This document shows positions 1 to 7,362 of a stretch of 8,705 nucleotides of DNA, in pieces. The notes under the pieces are model-generated. The model was not told where the DNA came from, made no database searches, and worked only from the letters and a program-made list of their open reading frames with translations. Made by a program: the position numbers and the translations under genes. This DNA comes from Saprospiraceae bacterium. Its GTDB lineage: Bacteria > Bacteroidota > Bacteroidia > Chitinophagales > Saprospiraceae. The stretch spans positions 1 through 8,705 of the forward strand of contig JAJCYJ010000456.1 in assembly GCA_029262975.1 (NCBI GenBank), written 5' to 3'. The first letter of the stretch is position 1. Every line of letters starts with the position of its first letter.

Positions 1-14
1 CAAGCAAATACCCT

Positions 15-557
15 ATGACCAAATCTATAGTCGCTTTTGGAGCGAGTAACAGCAAAAAATCAATTAATAAAAAGCTTGCGGAATATGCTGCGGGCAAGGT
101 GCCTGACACACAAGTTGACATTCTCGATTTAAATGATTTTGAAATGCCAATATACAGTATTGACAGGGAATTAGAAAATGGCATTCCTGAATTAGCTTCT
201 AATTTCAAAAATCAAATTTCTAATTCTGATGGCGTTATAATTTCATTTGCTGAACACAACGGCAGTTATTCTGTAGCTTTTAAAAATGTCCTCGACTGGG
301 TATCGCGAATAGATAAAGATATTTGGGCTAATAAACCTATGTTTCTCTTGTCTACATCTCCCGGAGGTCGAGGAGGTATGACCGTACTGAATGCGGCACT
401 TTCAAGTATTCAAAGAATAAACAATAATACGATTGTAAGTTTTTCTCTGCCTTCTTTTCATAAAAACTTTTCTGCAGAAAGAAATATTAACAATCCGGAA
501 TTAGAAGAATTATTTAATCAGCAATTGCAAAAATTCGAAAGTGCAGTCTTCTCATAA
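15..557 (+). CDS. NADPH-dependent FMN reductase family flavoprotein
   Basis: This 180-residue protein matches the flavodoxin-like NADPH-dependent FMN reductase family (SsuE/azoreductase/chromate reductase type), soluble enzymes that use NAD(P)H to reduce bound FMN and then quinones, azo dyes, metals or free flavin. What I see is a first beta strand (IVAFGAS, residues 5-11) followed by the phosphate-binding loop SNSKKSINKKL (11-21). Next comes the family's flavin-contacting segment AEHNGSYSVAFKNVLDW (79-95), where most relatives read PEYNGS. A second flavin-side loop, SPGGRGG, lies at 115-121. There is no signal peptide or membrane segment, so it should be cytoplasmic, and the length is normal for the family. 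The ATG has no clear Shine-Dalgarno, as is usual in Bacteroidota. Only 14 bases of upstream sequence are visible, so an operon partner to the left cannot be excluded. The family is clear but the physiological substrate is not. Confidence 0.9.
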   Translation: MTKSIVAFGASNSKKSINKKLAEYAAGKVPDTQVDILDLNDFEMPIYSIDRELENGIPELASNFKNQISNSDGVIISFAEHNGSYSVAFKNVLDWVSRIDKDIWANKPMFLLSTSPGGRGGMTVLNAALSSIQRINNNTIVSFSLPSFHKNFSAERNINNPELEELFNQQLQKFESAVFS

Positions 558-690
558 GATAATTTAAAAAATAGAATATCAAAAGAATAGATGTTGTGCT
601 TTGTCTTTTCAATTCCATGCCATTAGAGAAAGTCCTAAATGCACTTATAAAGCAAAGAGTTAATACCTTGGCAGACAAAGTATCGTCTAC

Positions 691-2289
691 ATGTCATATA
701 AGTTCAATACATCCAACCTGATCCGGAACATGTGTTACATAGTTTTGGTATCCTGCTTCCTCATAACATCGTGTACAAGACAACAAAAAATTGAAGAGCA
801 TCCCAATATCATATACATTCTTGCCGACGATTTGGGTTATGGAGATATATCTGCTTTCAATACCAATGGGAAAATTAATACACCAAATATCGATCAGCTT
901 GCCGATGAAGGGATGAAGTTTTCAGATGCTCATACTTCATCCGCAGTATGTACACCTACCAGATATGGCATACTCACAGGAAGATATAACTGGCGCAGTC
1001 GTCTAAAGAGTGGGGTGCTTACTGGAAAGTCGAAAGCATTAATTCCGAATTCCAGAACAACTGTAGCTTCTATGCTCAGGGATCATGGATATCATACTTC
1101 TTTTATTGGCAAATGGCATTTGGGATGGGATTGGTCATTAAAAGATTCGACTGAATTCGGAGGTGCGGGCTGGAATGAAAATGACTTTACAAATATTGAT
1201 TTTAGCAAACCCGTTACAAATACACCTAATGACCTTGGTTTCAACTATGCATTTGGACACTCTGGATCATTGGATATGGCACCTTATGTGTACGTTGAAA
1301 ATGGCATGCCCACGTCAATTCCAACCTACACGACGATAGATACCGGAAAATATACATGGTGGAGAGTAGGACCTACAGGTCAGGACTTTATTCATGAAGA
1401 AGTAACGCCCAATTTCTTCCAAAAGGCTATGTCACAAATTCAAATACAATCGAAAAGTAAAGACCCCTTTTTCCTCTATTTGGCACTACCCTCCCCACAT
1501 ACGCCCATTTTACCTACAGCCCAATGGCAAGGTGTTAGCGGAATAAATCCATATGCTGACTTTGTGATAATGATTGATGATTATGTCGGGCAATTAATGG
1601 CAACTGTTAAAGCCTCAGGAATAGAAGAAAATACATTGATCATATTTGCCAGCGACAATGGTTGCTCTCCGGAAGCAGATTTTGAATTGCTTGCCAAATA
1701 TAATCATCGGCCAAGTTCCATCTATCGTGGACATAAAGCAGATATTTATGAGGGTGGTCATAGAGTGCCCTTTATCGTGAAATGGCCAAAAGTAATTGCA
1801 AATGGAAGTACGTCAGTTGAGACCATTTGTACCACAGATTTTCTGGCTACTTGTGCAGACATTGTTAATTATAAATTGAAAGATGACGAAGGAGAGGATA
1901 GCTTCAGTTTGTTACCCTTATTCGATCAGCAAGGCAATGATCGGTTCGTAAGAGAAGCGACTGTTCATCACTCAATTAATGGAAGTTTTGCCATCCGGAA
2001 GGGTAAATGGAAATTGATTTTATGTCCGGGTTCAGGAGGATGGAGTTTTCCACGACCGATTGACAAAGAATCCATGGACTCACTCCCTCCTGTCCAATTG
2101 TTTAACCTGGAACTTGATCCTTCTGAGACTCGAAATGTTCAAGCAGCTCATGGTAAAGTTGTAAAAGAGTTAATCACCCTGCTTACAAGATATATCAATG
2201 AAGGTCGCTCTACACATGGACTAGCTCAATCGAATGAAGCAGGGAATCAGAGATGGCATCAGATTGATTTTACTTTGTCTCAACATTAA
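691..2289 (+). CDS. Secreted lipoprotein sulfatase (formylglycine type, Cys)
   Basis: This 532-residue protein is a type I sulfatase of the alkaline-phosphatase superfamily, which hydrolyses sulfate esters, usually from sulfated glycans or other organic sulfates. Residues 11-28 form a lipoprotein signal: a short basic n-region, a hydrophobic core and the lipobox LITSC with the lipidated Cys at 28. It should therefore be anchored in the cell envelope. The start at 691 is preferred because a start at Met14 would lose the basic n-region. Metal-site residues ADD lie at 45-47, and the signature CTPTR at 87-91 places the formylglycine-forming Cys at 87. LTGRYN (95-100), GKWHLG (140-145), SPHTP (268-272), SDNG (321-324) and the Lys in RGHKADIYEGGHRVP (346-360) complete the active site. 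All expected catalytic residues are present, so it should be active if a formylglycine-generating enzyme is encoded elsewhere. No SusC/SusD or glycosidase adjoins it, so the substrate cannot be named. Confidence 0.95.
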   Translation: MSYKFNTSNLIRNMCYIVLVSCFLITSCTRQQKIEEHPNIIYILADDLGYGDISAFNTNGKINTPNIDQLADEGMKFSDAHTSSAVCTPTRYGILTGRYNWRSRLKSGVLTGKSKALIPNSRTTVASMLRDHGYHTSFIGKWHLGWDWSLKDSTEFGGAGWNENDFTNIDFSKPVTNTPNDLGFNYAFGHSGSLDMAPYVYVENGMPTSIPTYTTIDTGKYTWWRVGPTGQDFIHEEVTPNFFQKAMSQIQIQSKSKDPFFLYLALPSPHTPILPTAQWQGVSGINPYADFVIMIDDYVGQLMATVKASGIEENTLIIFASDNGCSPEADFELLAKYNHRPSSIYRGHKADIYEGGHRVPFIVKWPKVIANGSTSVETICTTDFLATCADIVNYKLKDDEGEDSFSLLPLFDQQGNDRFVREATVHHSINGSFAIRKGKWKLILCPGSGGWSFPRPIDKESMDSLPPVQLFNLELDPSETRNVQAAHGKVVKELITLLTRYINEGRSTHGLAQSNEAGNQRWHQIDFTLSQH

Positions 2290-2842
2290 TTTATCTCGTT
2301 TTACTTAGAACCTTTGCCCATCCATGACCCGATATTGCTTCACCTTGTTTTCACAGGTATAAATACCCCTTTTTCAGAATAACGAATATAGAATTTTGTA
2401 TTCAAGTGGACTTAGTGTTAATTTAGAAAGGTTCATCTGCATTAACAGCAAGGATTATAAATCAGCTTTTTTACGAAGGTAACTAGTTGAAAATAAGTAT
2501 CAATTTGCACATAGTAAGATGTGAAAGAGATGAGGACCTCCATAATCTACGTGAAGACAAATGGTAATCCAAATAGTCGTGCAAAGAAAAAGTGATCAAA
2601 CTAGTTGTTAAATGTGGTAAAGAATGATTTCAATATTTTTTAGAAGCATTTAAAGTTTGGGGCTATCCATGAAATCGAATACCCAGAAGTTAACTGAAAC
2701 CAATAAAAAAGGATCACTCCATGCTTCGAAAAATATGCTACAGACATCGAAGTACTTTATTTAGATTTCAAAGCATATATGTTCATTCGCGCTCAATGCA
2801 ATGAAGAATAGAATTTATTGTTTTCACGGACAGTACTAATGT
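2290..2842. other. Gene-free stretch after the sulfatase gene
   Basis: About 550 bases hold no open frame with recognisable domain content. All frames on the plus strand are broken by frequent stops. The longest plus-strand pieces I translated are a 21-codon ATG frame starting at 2530 and a stop-bounded run of about 28 codons near 2727-2810, neither of which I recognise. They could be remnants of a decayed gene, since the region ends in a strong plus-strand terminator, but no family similarity supports this. A weak terminator-like hairpin lies at 2356-2374. Confidence 0.5.
2356..2374 (+). terminator. Weak terminator-like hairpin after the sulfatase gene
   Basis: GGTA (2356-2359) can pair with TACC (2364-2367) around a four-base loop. 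This is followed by CC and a run of five T from 2370. It lies about 67 bases past the sulfatase stop codon. The four-base-pair stem is short, so this may be chance. Confidence 0.25.
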
Positions 2843-2882
2843 TCCCGGATCTCAAGTTATTAATGAGAGATCCGGGATTTTT
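2843..2882 (+). terminator. Rho-independent terminator between convergent genes
   Basis: TCCCGGATCTC (2843-2853) pairs perfectly with GAGATCCGGGA (2867-2877), an 11-base-pair GC-rich stem with a 13-base loop. It is followed directly by five T (2878-2882), so it is well formed for transcripts coming from the left. It sits 555 bases past the sulfatase stop. It is also only 6 bases from the stop of the convergent DUF1801 gene. Read from that side there is no T-run after the stem, so it would be at most a 3' stabilising hairpin for the minus-strand message. Confidence 0.8.
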
Positions 2883-2888
2883 AAACTA

Positions 2889-3251
2889 TCACGTAGAGAT
2901 AACACCTGATTTATATAGTGCCAATGCCTGATTCAGAATATCTATGATTATACTTATCGGAAGATCCTTATCAGGAGTCACACGAAATATTTTCATCCTT
3001 GACCGGCTGCCTTTTTCTAATTTAGGGTGACTGAGATATTTCCCTTCTACCATAAGCATGTAAGGTTCTTTCGTCTTTTTGTCCGTCCATAAATAGCAGA
3101 AAACTCGTCCTTTGTAGCAAAAGCAAGGCATATTGTATTTACGTGTTTCTGATATTAAACCATCTTGCCTGAGTATGATCCTGCGTAAAGCTATGAGACA
3201 GCTTCTCTGAGGCTCCATCTGCTTTTCGTAAAAAGTATCTAAATCATTCAT
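2889..3251 (-). CDS. DUF1801 domain protein (YdhG-like)
   Basis: The protein is 120 residues from the chosen start and fits the DUF1801 family, small cytoplasmic alpha/beta proteins of unknown biochemical role. The family pattern is visible: an N-terminal helix that places the domain (SCLIALRRIIL), then SETRKYNMPCFCYKGRVFCYLW in the middle of the protein with the conserved aromatic/Pro core. It continues with a Lys-rich turn, then HPKLEKG and RSRMKIFRV, and ends in a helix ILNQALALY. The frame stays open upstream to a GTG at 3320. The extra 23 residues are unlike the family, and the ATG at 3251 begins MNDLDTFYEKQ, which is where relatives start, so I place the start there. No Shine-Dalgarno decides between them. 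It stands alone, convergent with the sulfatase gene and divergent from the molybdoenzyme gene. Function is unknown. Confidence 0.82.
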   Translation of the reverse strand: MNDLDTFYEKQMEPQRSCLIALRRIILRQDGLISETRKYNMPCFCYKGRVFCYLWTDKKTKEPYMLMVEGKYLSHPKLEKGSRSRMKIFRVTPDKDLPISIIIDILNQALALYKSGVIST

Positions 3252-3581
3252 TAAGTAATGAGGTAATTGAAAAAGGCATTTATAGTAATGCAAAGATATT
3301 GGGTACAATTCAATTCTCACTATTACAATACCTGAAGTCTTGTCCTATGATAGCAAGAGTTATAAAATTGTGACAAATGAAAAACGCATTTTTAAATAGT
3401 GTGGTTATATAGAGATTTGTTGTCAATCGATTATGTGTATAAAAGATCTCAAGTGATACCGCGATTAGTCGGAATAGCGGTACGCTGCCAATAATCTATC
3501 TTGACTTATTAGCAGAGTCGTATTAACTTCAAGCGATAATGTCACCCAATCTTTTCATAATTTACTATTAATTTTTCGATA
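3252..3581. promoter_or_regulatory. Divergent intergenic region (DUF1801 / molybdoenzyme)
   Basis: This 330-base AT-rich stretch must hold the promoters of both divergent genes. I could not find a convincing Bacteroidota-type TAnnTTTG / TTTG pair on either strand. The closest plus-strand match, GAGATTTG near 3412-3419, lacks the first T and has no good -33 partner. An inverted repeat TACCGC (3457-3462) / GCGGTA (3477-3482) lies about 100 bases before the molybdoenzyme start and contains a smaller nested CGA/TCG hairpin. It could be an operator or leader hairpin. No molybdenum-cofactor riboswitch could be recognised by eye. Confidence 0.4.
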
Positions 3582-5864
3582 ATGGCCATCCATACACATC
3601 ATAAATCTGCATGTAACCTTTGTTCTCTTAATTGTGGCATCGAAATAGAGCTTAATCCCGAAACCAGAGAGTTTGTAAAAATAACCGGCGATAAAGACCA
3701 TCCTCTTTCCCAAGGATATATATGCCAAAAGGCGACACGGATTAATTACTATCAAAATCACAAACAAAGACTTACATCCCCGTTAAGAAAAAGAATAGAT
3801 GGGACTTTCGAAAAGATCTCATGGGATGAAGCTATTCAAGAGATTGCCGATAAACTGGTCATTATACGCGACACCCATGGAGGCGAATGCATTGCCTATG
3901 CCGGTGGTGGAGGTCAGGGAAACCATCTCGGAGGCGTCTATGCATCTTCATTAAGGGCGGCATGTAATACGCCCTATATTTATTCTTCCCTGGCCCAGGA
4001 AAAAACAGGAAATTTTTGGGTGCATGGCAAGCTATTCGGTAGACAAAATACAATGTATACCGAACCAGTAGAAGATGCAGAATATGTTGTTATTCTTGGG
4101 TCCAACCCATTGCAATCGCATGGGATTCAAAAAGCACGACATGTAATTGGGGAAATATCAAGAAATCCGAACAAGACATTAGTTGTAATTGATCCACGAA
4201 GAACCGAAACCGCTAAAAAGGCCGATCTCTTTCTCCAGGTCAAACCAGGAAAGGATGCATGGTTAATGTCCGCCATACTCGGCATAATAGTACAGGAAGA
4301 TCTCGTTGATAAGCAATTTTTAAATGAACACACAAATGGATATGAAGGTATTAAACCTCATTTTCTGACAATTCCGACCGAAAAATACGCCGAAATTGCT
4401 GGTATTCCCTTTAGCCAGGTTCAAGAAGTAGCAAGGGGAATCTCAAAAGCTAAAACCATGGTTCTAAGGTCTGATCTGGGCATTGAGATGAGTTATAATA
4501 GCACCTTGAATGCATATCTCGCCAGACTTATCTTTTTAATCACAGGTCATTTTGGAAAACACGGGACAAACCATCTCACTACCTGGCTTTTTCCCTTATT
4601 AGGACATTCACTCGATCCTGAGGAAGGTGGATTAACATCTCAGGTGACAAAGACACGGGGAATAGGCAAGTTATTTCCGCCAAATATACTACCCCTGGAA
4701 ATCGACAACGATCATCCCAAAAGAATACGCGGACTCATCGTCGACAGTTCTAATCCAATAGTCTCATGGGCTGATACTCAAGCGCAACAGAAAGCGTATA
4801 AAAGATTAGACCTGATGGTTGTCATAGATGTAGCAATGACTGAAACTGCTCATGAGGCACATTATATTCTACCCGCATCTAGCCAATATGAAAAATACGA
4901 ATCTACATTTTTCCAGGAAAACTTTTTTCATCTTAGAAAACCTGTTCTTGATCCGCTTGAAGGCACCTTATCAGAACCTGAGATTTACACCCGCCTCCTT
5001 CGCGCCATGGGAGAATTATCTCACGATATAGAAGATTTGAAAGAAGCGGCCATTCAGGAGCGCACGAAATCGGGTCATGGCACATTTCAAAAAGCATTTA
5101 TGCAATCCTCATTTTCTAATCCGGATGTCAAAAGGTTTGGGCCGGTAGTATTGAGGGAATCGCTGGGAGAAGCGTTGCCTGATGGAGCAGCGGCAGCCGG
5201 TCCTCTATGGTTCACTGCACAAATGTTTGCAAATAAGTACCCGGAAGAGATGCACAAGGCTGGTTTTAAAGGCAAAAATCAAGAGCTCGGAGAAGAACTA
5301 TTTAACAAAATACTTAATAGTCCATCCGGTGTCAAAGTAAGTGAAAGGAGTTTTGACGATCATTGGAAATTAGTAAAACACAAAGACAATAAAATTAATC
5401 TTTACATTCCCGAAATGCTTGAATGGCTTAATAATTTGCCCTTAGAGTTAAAGAAGATCACGAAATTAGAAAATGACTTTCCTTTCAATCTTATTGCTGG
5501 AGAGCGGAGATCTTATAATGCAAATACAATTATCAGAAATCCGGAATGGCGAAAGAAAGATCCTGAAGGAGCTCTTAAAATAAATCCAATTGATGCAGGT
5601 CTTCTCGGCATTCAAGCAGGAGATACAGTGCGTCTTAGCAATGAAGTTGGACAATTGAAAATATTATCTTCAATTACTGATGAAGTCCCAGAAGGCGTTT
5701 TGTCCATGCCTCATGGTCACGGTATGAAATATGACGAAAATCAAAATTATAAAAGTGTTGGCGCTATGGCCAATATGTTAACGTCAACAGATCATTGTGA
5801 CCCGCTTGCAAAAACACCATATCACAAAAACGTTCGTGTTAAATTAGAAAAAATAGAAGCGTAG
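3582..5864 (+). CDS. Molybdopterin / 4Fe-4S oxidoreductase (BisC/formate dehydrogenase-like)
   Basis: This 760-residue protein belongs to the bis-molybdopterin guanine dinucleotide superfamily (COG0243). An N-terminal 4Fe-4S cluster motif uses Cys11, Cys14, Cys18 and Cys48 (CX2CX3CX29C). The catalytic domain follows, with SWDEAIQEIA (80-89), the cofactor segment VVILGSNP (169-176), IDPRRTETAKKAD (203-215) and KPGKDAWL (221-228). A Rossmann-like repeat with SNPIVSWADT and YILPASSQYEKYE comes later. A C-terminal dinucleotide-binding domain spans about 632-757, with AGERRSYNANT and MPHGHG (709-714). There is no Tat or Sec signal, so it should act in the cytoplasm. No partner iron-sulfur or membrane subunit adjoins it. 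At the position where formate dehydrogenases carry Sec/Cys and DMSO reductases Ser, my hand alignment puts LAQEKTGNFW (137-146), without Cys, Sec or Ser as the obvious molybdenum ligand. Single-gene layout and fold suggest an electron-transfer or oxo-transfer enzyme whose substrate is unknown. Confidence 0.92.
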   Translation: MAIHTHHKSACNLCSLNCGIEIELNPETREFVKITGDKDHPLSQGYICQKATRINYYQNHKQRLTSPLRKRIDGTFEKISWDEAIQEIADKLVIIRDTHGGECIAYAGGGGQGNHLGGVYASSLRAACNTPYIYSSLAQEKTGNFWVHGKLFGRQNTMYTEPVEDAEYVVILGSNPLQSHGIQKARHVIGEISRNPNKTLVVIDPRRTETAKKADLFLQVKPGKDAWLMSAILGIIVQEDLVDKQFLNEHTNGYEGIKPHFLTIPTEKYAEIAGIPFSQVQEVARGISKAKTMVLRSDLGIEMSYNSTLNAYLARLIFLITGHFGKHGTNHLTTWLFPLLGHSLDPEEGGLTSQVTKTRGIGKLFPPNILPLEIDNDHPKRIRGLIVDSSNPIVSWADTQAQQKAYKRLDLMVVIDVAMTETAHEAHYILPASSQYEKYESTFFQENFFHLRKPVLDPLEGTLSEPEIYTRLLRAMGELSHDIEDLKEAAIQERTKSGHGTFQKAFMQSSFSNPDVKRFGPVVLRESLGEALPDGAAAAGPLWFTAQMFANKYPEEMHKAGFKGKNQELGEELFNKILNSPSGVKVSERSFDDHWKLVKHKDNKINLYIPEMLEWLNNLPLELKKITKLENDFPFNLIAGERRSYNANTIIRNPEWRKKDPEGALKINPIDAGLLGIQAGDTVRLSNEVGQLKILSSITDEVPEGVLSMPHGHGMKYDENQNYKSVGAMANMLTSTDHCDPLAKTPYHKNVRVKLEKIEA

Positions 5865-5901
5865 GAGTAAAATTATTCTATCTACATATTACTTTTAAGC
5901 A

Positions 5902-6549
5902 TTAGGTTATCCGGCTTTTTATATATTTGATTTGGCCATTATGGTTCGATTCATGTTCACATACATGAAACCATTTACAATAATTATTGGTGGGACCCCA
6001 GAACCAATCCTCTTCCACAGTCATAAGCCATTTATCGTCTCTTTTCGCAAATTCTGAAAGCGTATTTTCTCTTACTGTCTGTAATCTTTCCAGGTAAAAA
6101 TCAAGTGGGTGCCCTTTTATCACTTGTCGTGCCTCATCTCCCAGTCCCATCGGAATACTCCACTCTTCATCATCCTCTTTTGGCCAATCACCCCATTCTT
6201 TACCGTCAAATGTATTAATCTGGTAAAATCTCTCGGTTGCAGCCAAATGCAAAAGCATCGATCCAATAGAGTTTGAATTATCATCATGTATGTAATCCAG
6301 GTCGCTTGTGCTCAGTCCACGTACAGGATAAAGAATTTGGGACCTCATCCAATTCATCATTGACACGAGGGTACCAATATGTGGCGCGTATCCCTCTTTT
6401 GGTCCAACAATGTTTATATCGTTTACACTTGTCTGGTCAGACTGATCCTGTATGATATTTGAATTAGAAAATACGGCCAAACTTCCTGCATAAATGGAAG
6501 CATTAGCTGTTTTTTTCAAGAATTTACGTCTGTTCGTAAGTGGATTCAT
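5902..6549 (-). CDS. Tat-exported DinB-like four-helix protein
   Basis: This 215-residue protein has a twin-arginine signal: NRRKFLKK at 6-13, with the paired Arg at 7-8, then a mildly hydrophobic stretch to about residue 28. It should be exported folded to the periplasm or beyond. The mature part fits the DinB/YfiT-like superfamily (DinB_2), metal-binding four-helix bundles that often act as thiol-dependent transferases. Candidate metal ligands are His101 in LLHLAATERFY and His199 and His203 in the C-terminal EHESNHNGQIKYI (198-210), the usual H-x3-H helix with the GQI ending. All three family histidines seem present. A region rich in Trp, Asp and Glu (about 117-130) between helices is probably a loop. 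The gene converges on the molybdoenzyme gene with 37 bases between the stops, and no terminator hairpin is evident there. Substrate and partner are unknown. Confidence 0.87.
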   Translation of the reverse strand: MNPLTNRRKFLKKTANASIYAGSLAVFSNSNIIQDQSDQTSVNDINIVGPKEGYAPHIGTLVSMMNWMRSQILYPVRGLSTSDLDYIHDDNSNSIGSMLLHLAATERFYQINTFDGKEWGDWPKEDDEEWSIPMGLGDEARQVIKGHPLDFYLERLQTVRENTLSEFAKRDDKWLMTVEEDWFWGPTNNYCKWFHVCEHESNHNGQIKYIKSRIT

Positions 6550-6953
6550 ATAACTAATTACTTTGGTTTAACAATGAAAAATTCATATTGCTCATTTACT
6601 TAAATAATATTAAAAAGTTTTTTTTTACATCAGGATTGAGCATTTCCATGTATAACGTATTGGCACATGATATATGTGTCAAATATTTACTTCTCTAAAT
6701 ACTTTGCTCAGCCTGTCTGAAAAATATGCTTCAGACTGAATGTACACTTTTATACTTGTGCTCATTCCAAACTTTATAAAAATTAAAACTTTCTTAACAG
6801 CTTTGAATTTTATTATATCCCATACCATTAGCGTCGAAGCTGCCCGGAGAAATAGCGAAGTAATGGTGAATCATACAAAATTCAACTAGCGGGAAAGAAT
6901 TTACTAGGTGTAATTCATTTCTTCGCGATTGAATGACACCATAGATGTGAAAG
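6550..6953. promoter_or_regulatory. Region upstream of the DinB-like gene, with two hairpins
   Basis: These 400 bases should hold the promoter of the minus-strand DinB-like gene. No gene is seen. Features visible are a run of nine T (6618-6626); an imperfect palindrome TGGCACAT (6661-6668) / ATGTGTCA (6674-6681), pairing over eight positions with one G-T wobble and a five-base loop; and a perfect inverted repeat GTCTGAA (6715-6721) / TTCAGAC (6730-6736) with an eight-base loop. Neither hairpin is followed by a T-run, so they look more like operators or chance than terminators. From about 6794 minus-strand sequence is open, but without any recognisable protein content. Confidence 0.4.
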
Positions 6954-7133
6954 CTTTGTTGGCAAGGATAGAAAGAAGATACCCTTGTTAAAAAGAGGAA
7001 ATTGAAAAGAGTTGGCGGTATTTTTCCTTGCTCACCGAAGCTTTCTTCGACCGCCGAAGTTTCACGTAGGACATAGCGAAGGACAGGATGTAATTGCCAA
7101 ATGATGACAACCTGAGAAACAAAATTCTGAACT
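6954..7133. repeat. Composite intergenic repeat, copy 1
   Basis: This is a longer copy of an element found again at 7346-7469 in the same direction. The best match is a perfect 28-base block at 6995-7022, identical to 7392-7419. A second shared block is 7105-7133, matching 7441-7469 at 24 of 29 bases. Weaker similarity runs leftwards from the 28-base block to about 6954, including TAGAA-GAAG-TACCC. The central 82 bases (7023-7104) have no equal in copy 2 and carry a small hairpin CGAAG/CTTCG (7036-7049) and further CGAAG motifs near 7055 and 7077. The minus strand is open across it, but this seems incidental. Confidence 0.75.
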
Positions 7134-7184
7134 AACCTGCTCAGGATAATGACCAATGCCGATCTTCTTCGAAAGTGTTCACCA

Positions 7185-7201
7185 GCTGTAGATAAATTGT
7201 A
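7185..7201. repeat. Truncated palindromic repeat fragment
   Basis: CTGTAGATAAATTGTA here resembles 7333-7353. The 11-base core GATAAATTGTA (7191-7201) is identical to 7343-7353. Compared with that unit it lacks about five bases between CTGTA and GATAAA. It is probably an eroded end of the same repeat family. Confidence 0.5.
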
Positions 7202-7207
7202 CTAAAC

Positions 7208-7225
7208 TGTCGCACCTACAGAGCT
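7208..7225. repeat. Short palindromic module A
   Basis: TGTCGCACCTACAGAGCT matches 7274-7291 (TGTCGCCCCTCCAGGGCT) at 15 of 18 bases in the same direction. It also matches the reverse complement of 7329-7346 more loosely. The three differ mainly inside the small hairpin, as expected for dispersed palindromic repeats. Confidence 0.6.
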
Positions 7226-7258
7226 CATATTTCTACCATCTGAATCCAGAGTCTGACG

Positions 7259-7291
7259 ACCCTGGCTAAAATGTGTCGCCCCTCCAGGGCT
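7259..7291 (+). repeat. Palindromic repeat unit, forward
   Basis: This 33-base unit runs from ACCCTGGCT to CCAGGGCT. It contains a small self-pairing end (CCCT 7280-7283 with AGGG 7286-7289). It aligns with the reverse complement of 7329-7362 at about 25 of 34 positions, so the two units form an imperfect inverted pair 37 bases apart. Confidence 0.65.
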
Positions 7292-7328
7292 GTTCAAACG
7301 ATGAATTCTCAATATATTCCTTCTGAAA

Positions 7329-7362
7329 AGTCCTGTAAGGACGATAAATTGTAGCCTGGGGT
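7329..7362 (-). repeat. Palindromic repeat unit, reverse
   Basis: This is the inverted partner of 7259-7291. It begins with the hairpin GTCCT-GTA-AGGAC (7330-7342) and includes the GATAAATTGTA core. At its right end it overlaps a second hairpin: CCTGGGGTA (7355-7363) can pair with TACCCCTGG (7375-7383) with one T-T mismatch. Unit and hairpin together also form the left part of composite copy 2. Confidence 0.65.

Noticed and set aside
2500..2830. Possible transposase remnant in the gene-free stretch after the sulfatase gene
   Set aside because: Short translated pieces in several frames could not be matched to any transposase motif, and no terminal inverted repeats were found.
3252..3320. GTG-started N-terminal extension of the DUF1801 protein
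   Set aside because: The 23 extra residues do not fit the family, and an ATG at 3251 gives the expected N-terminus.
6794..7156. A 120-codon open frame on the minus strand
   Set aside because: It has no recognisable domain and overlaps repeat copy 1. The related repeat copy 2 changes frame inside the element, so the open frame is not kept as protein.
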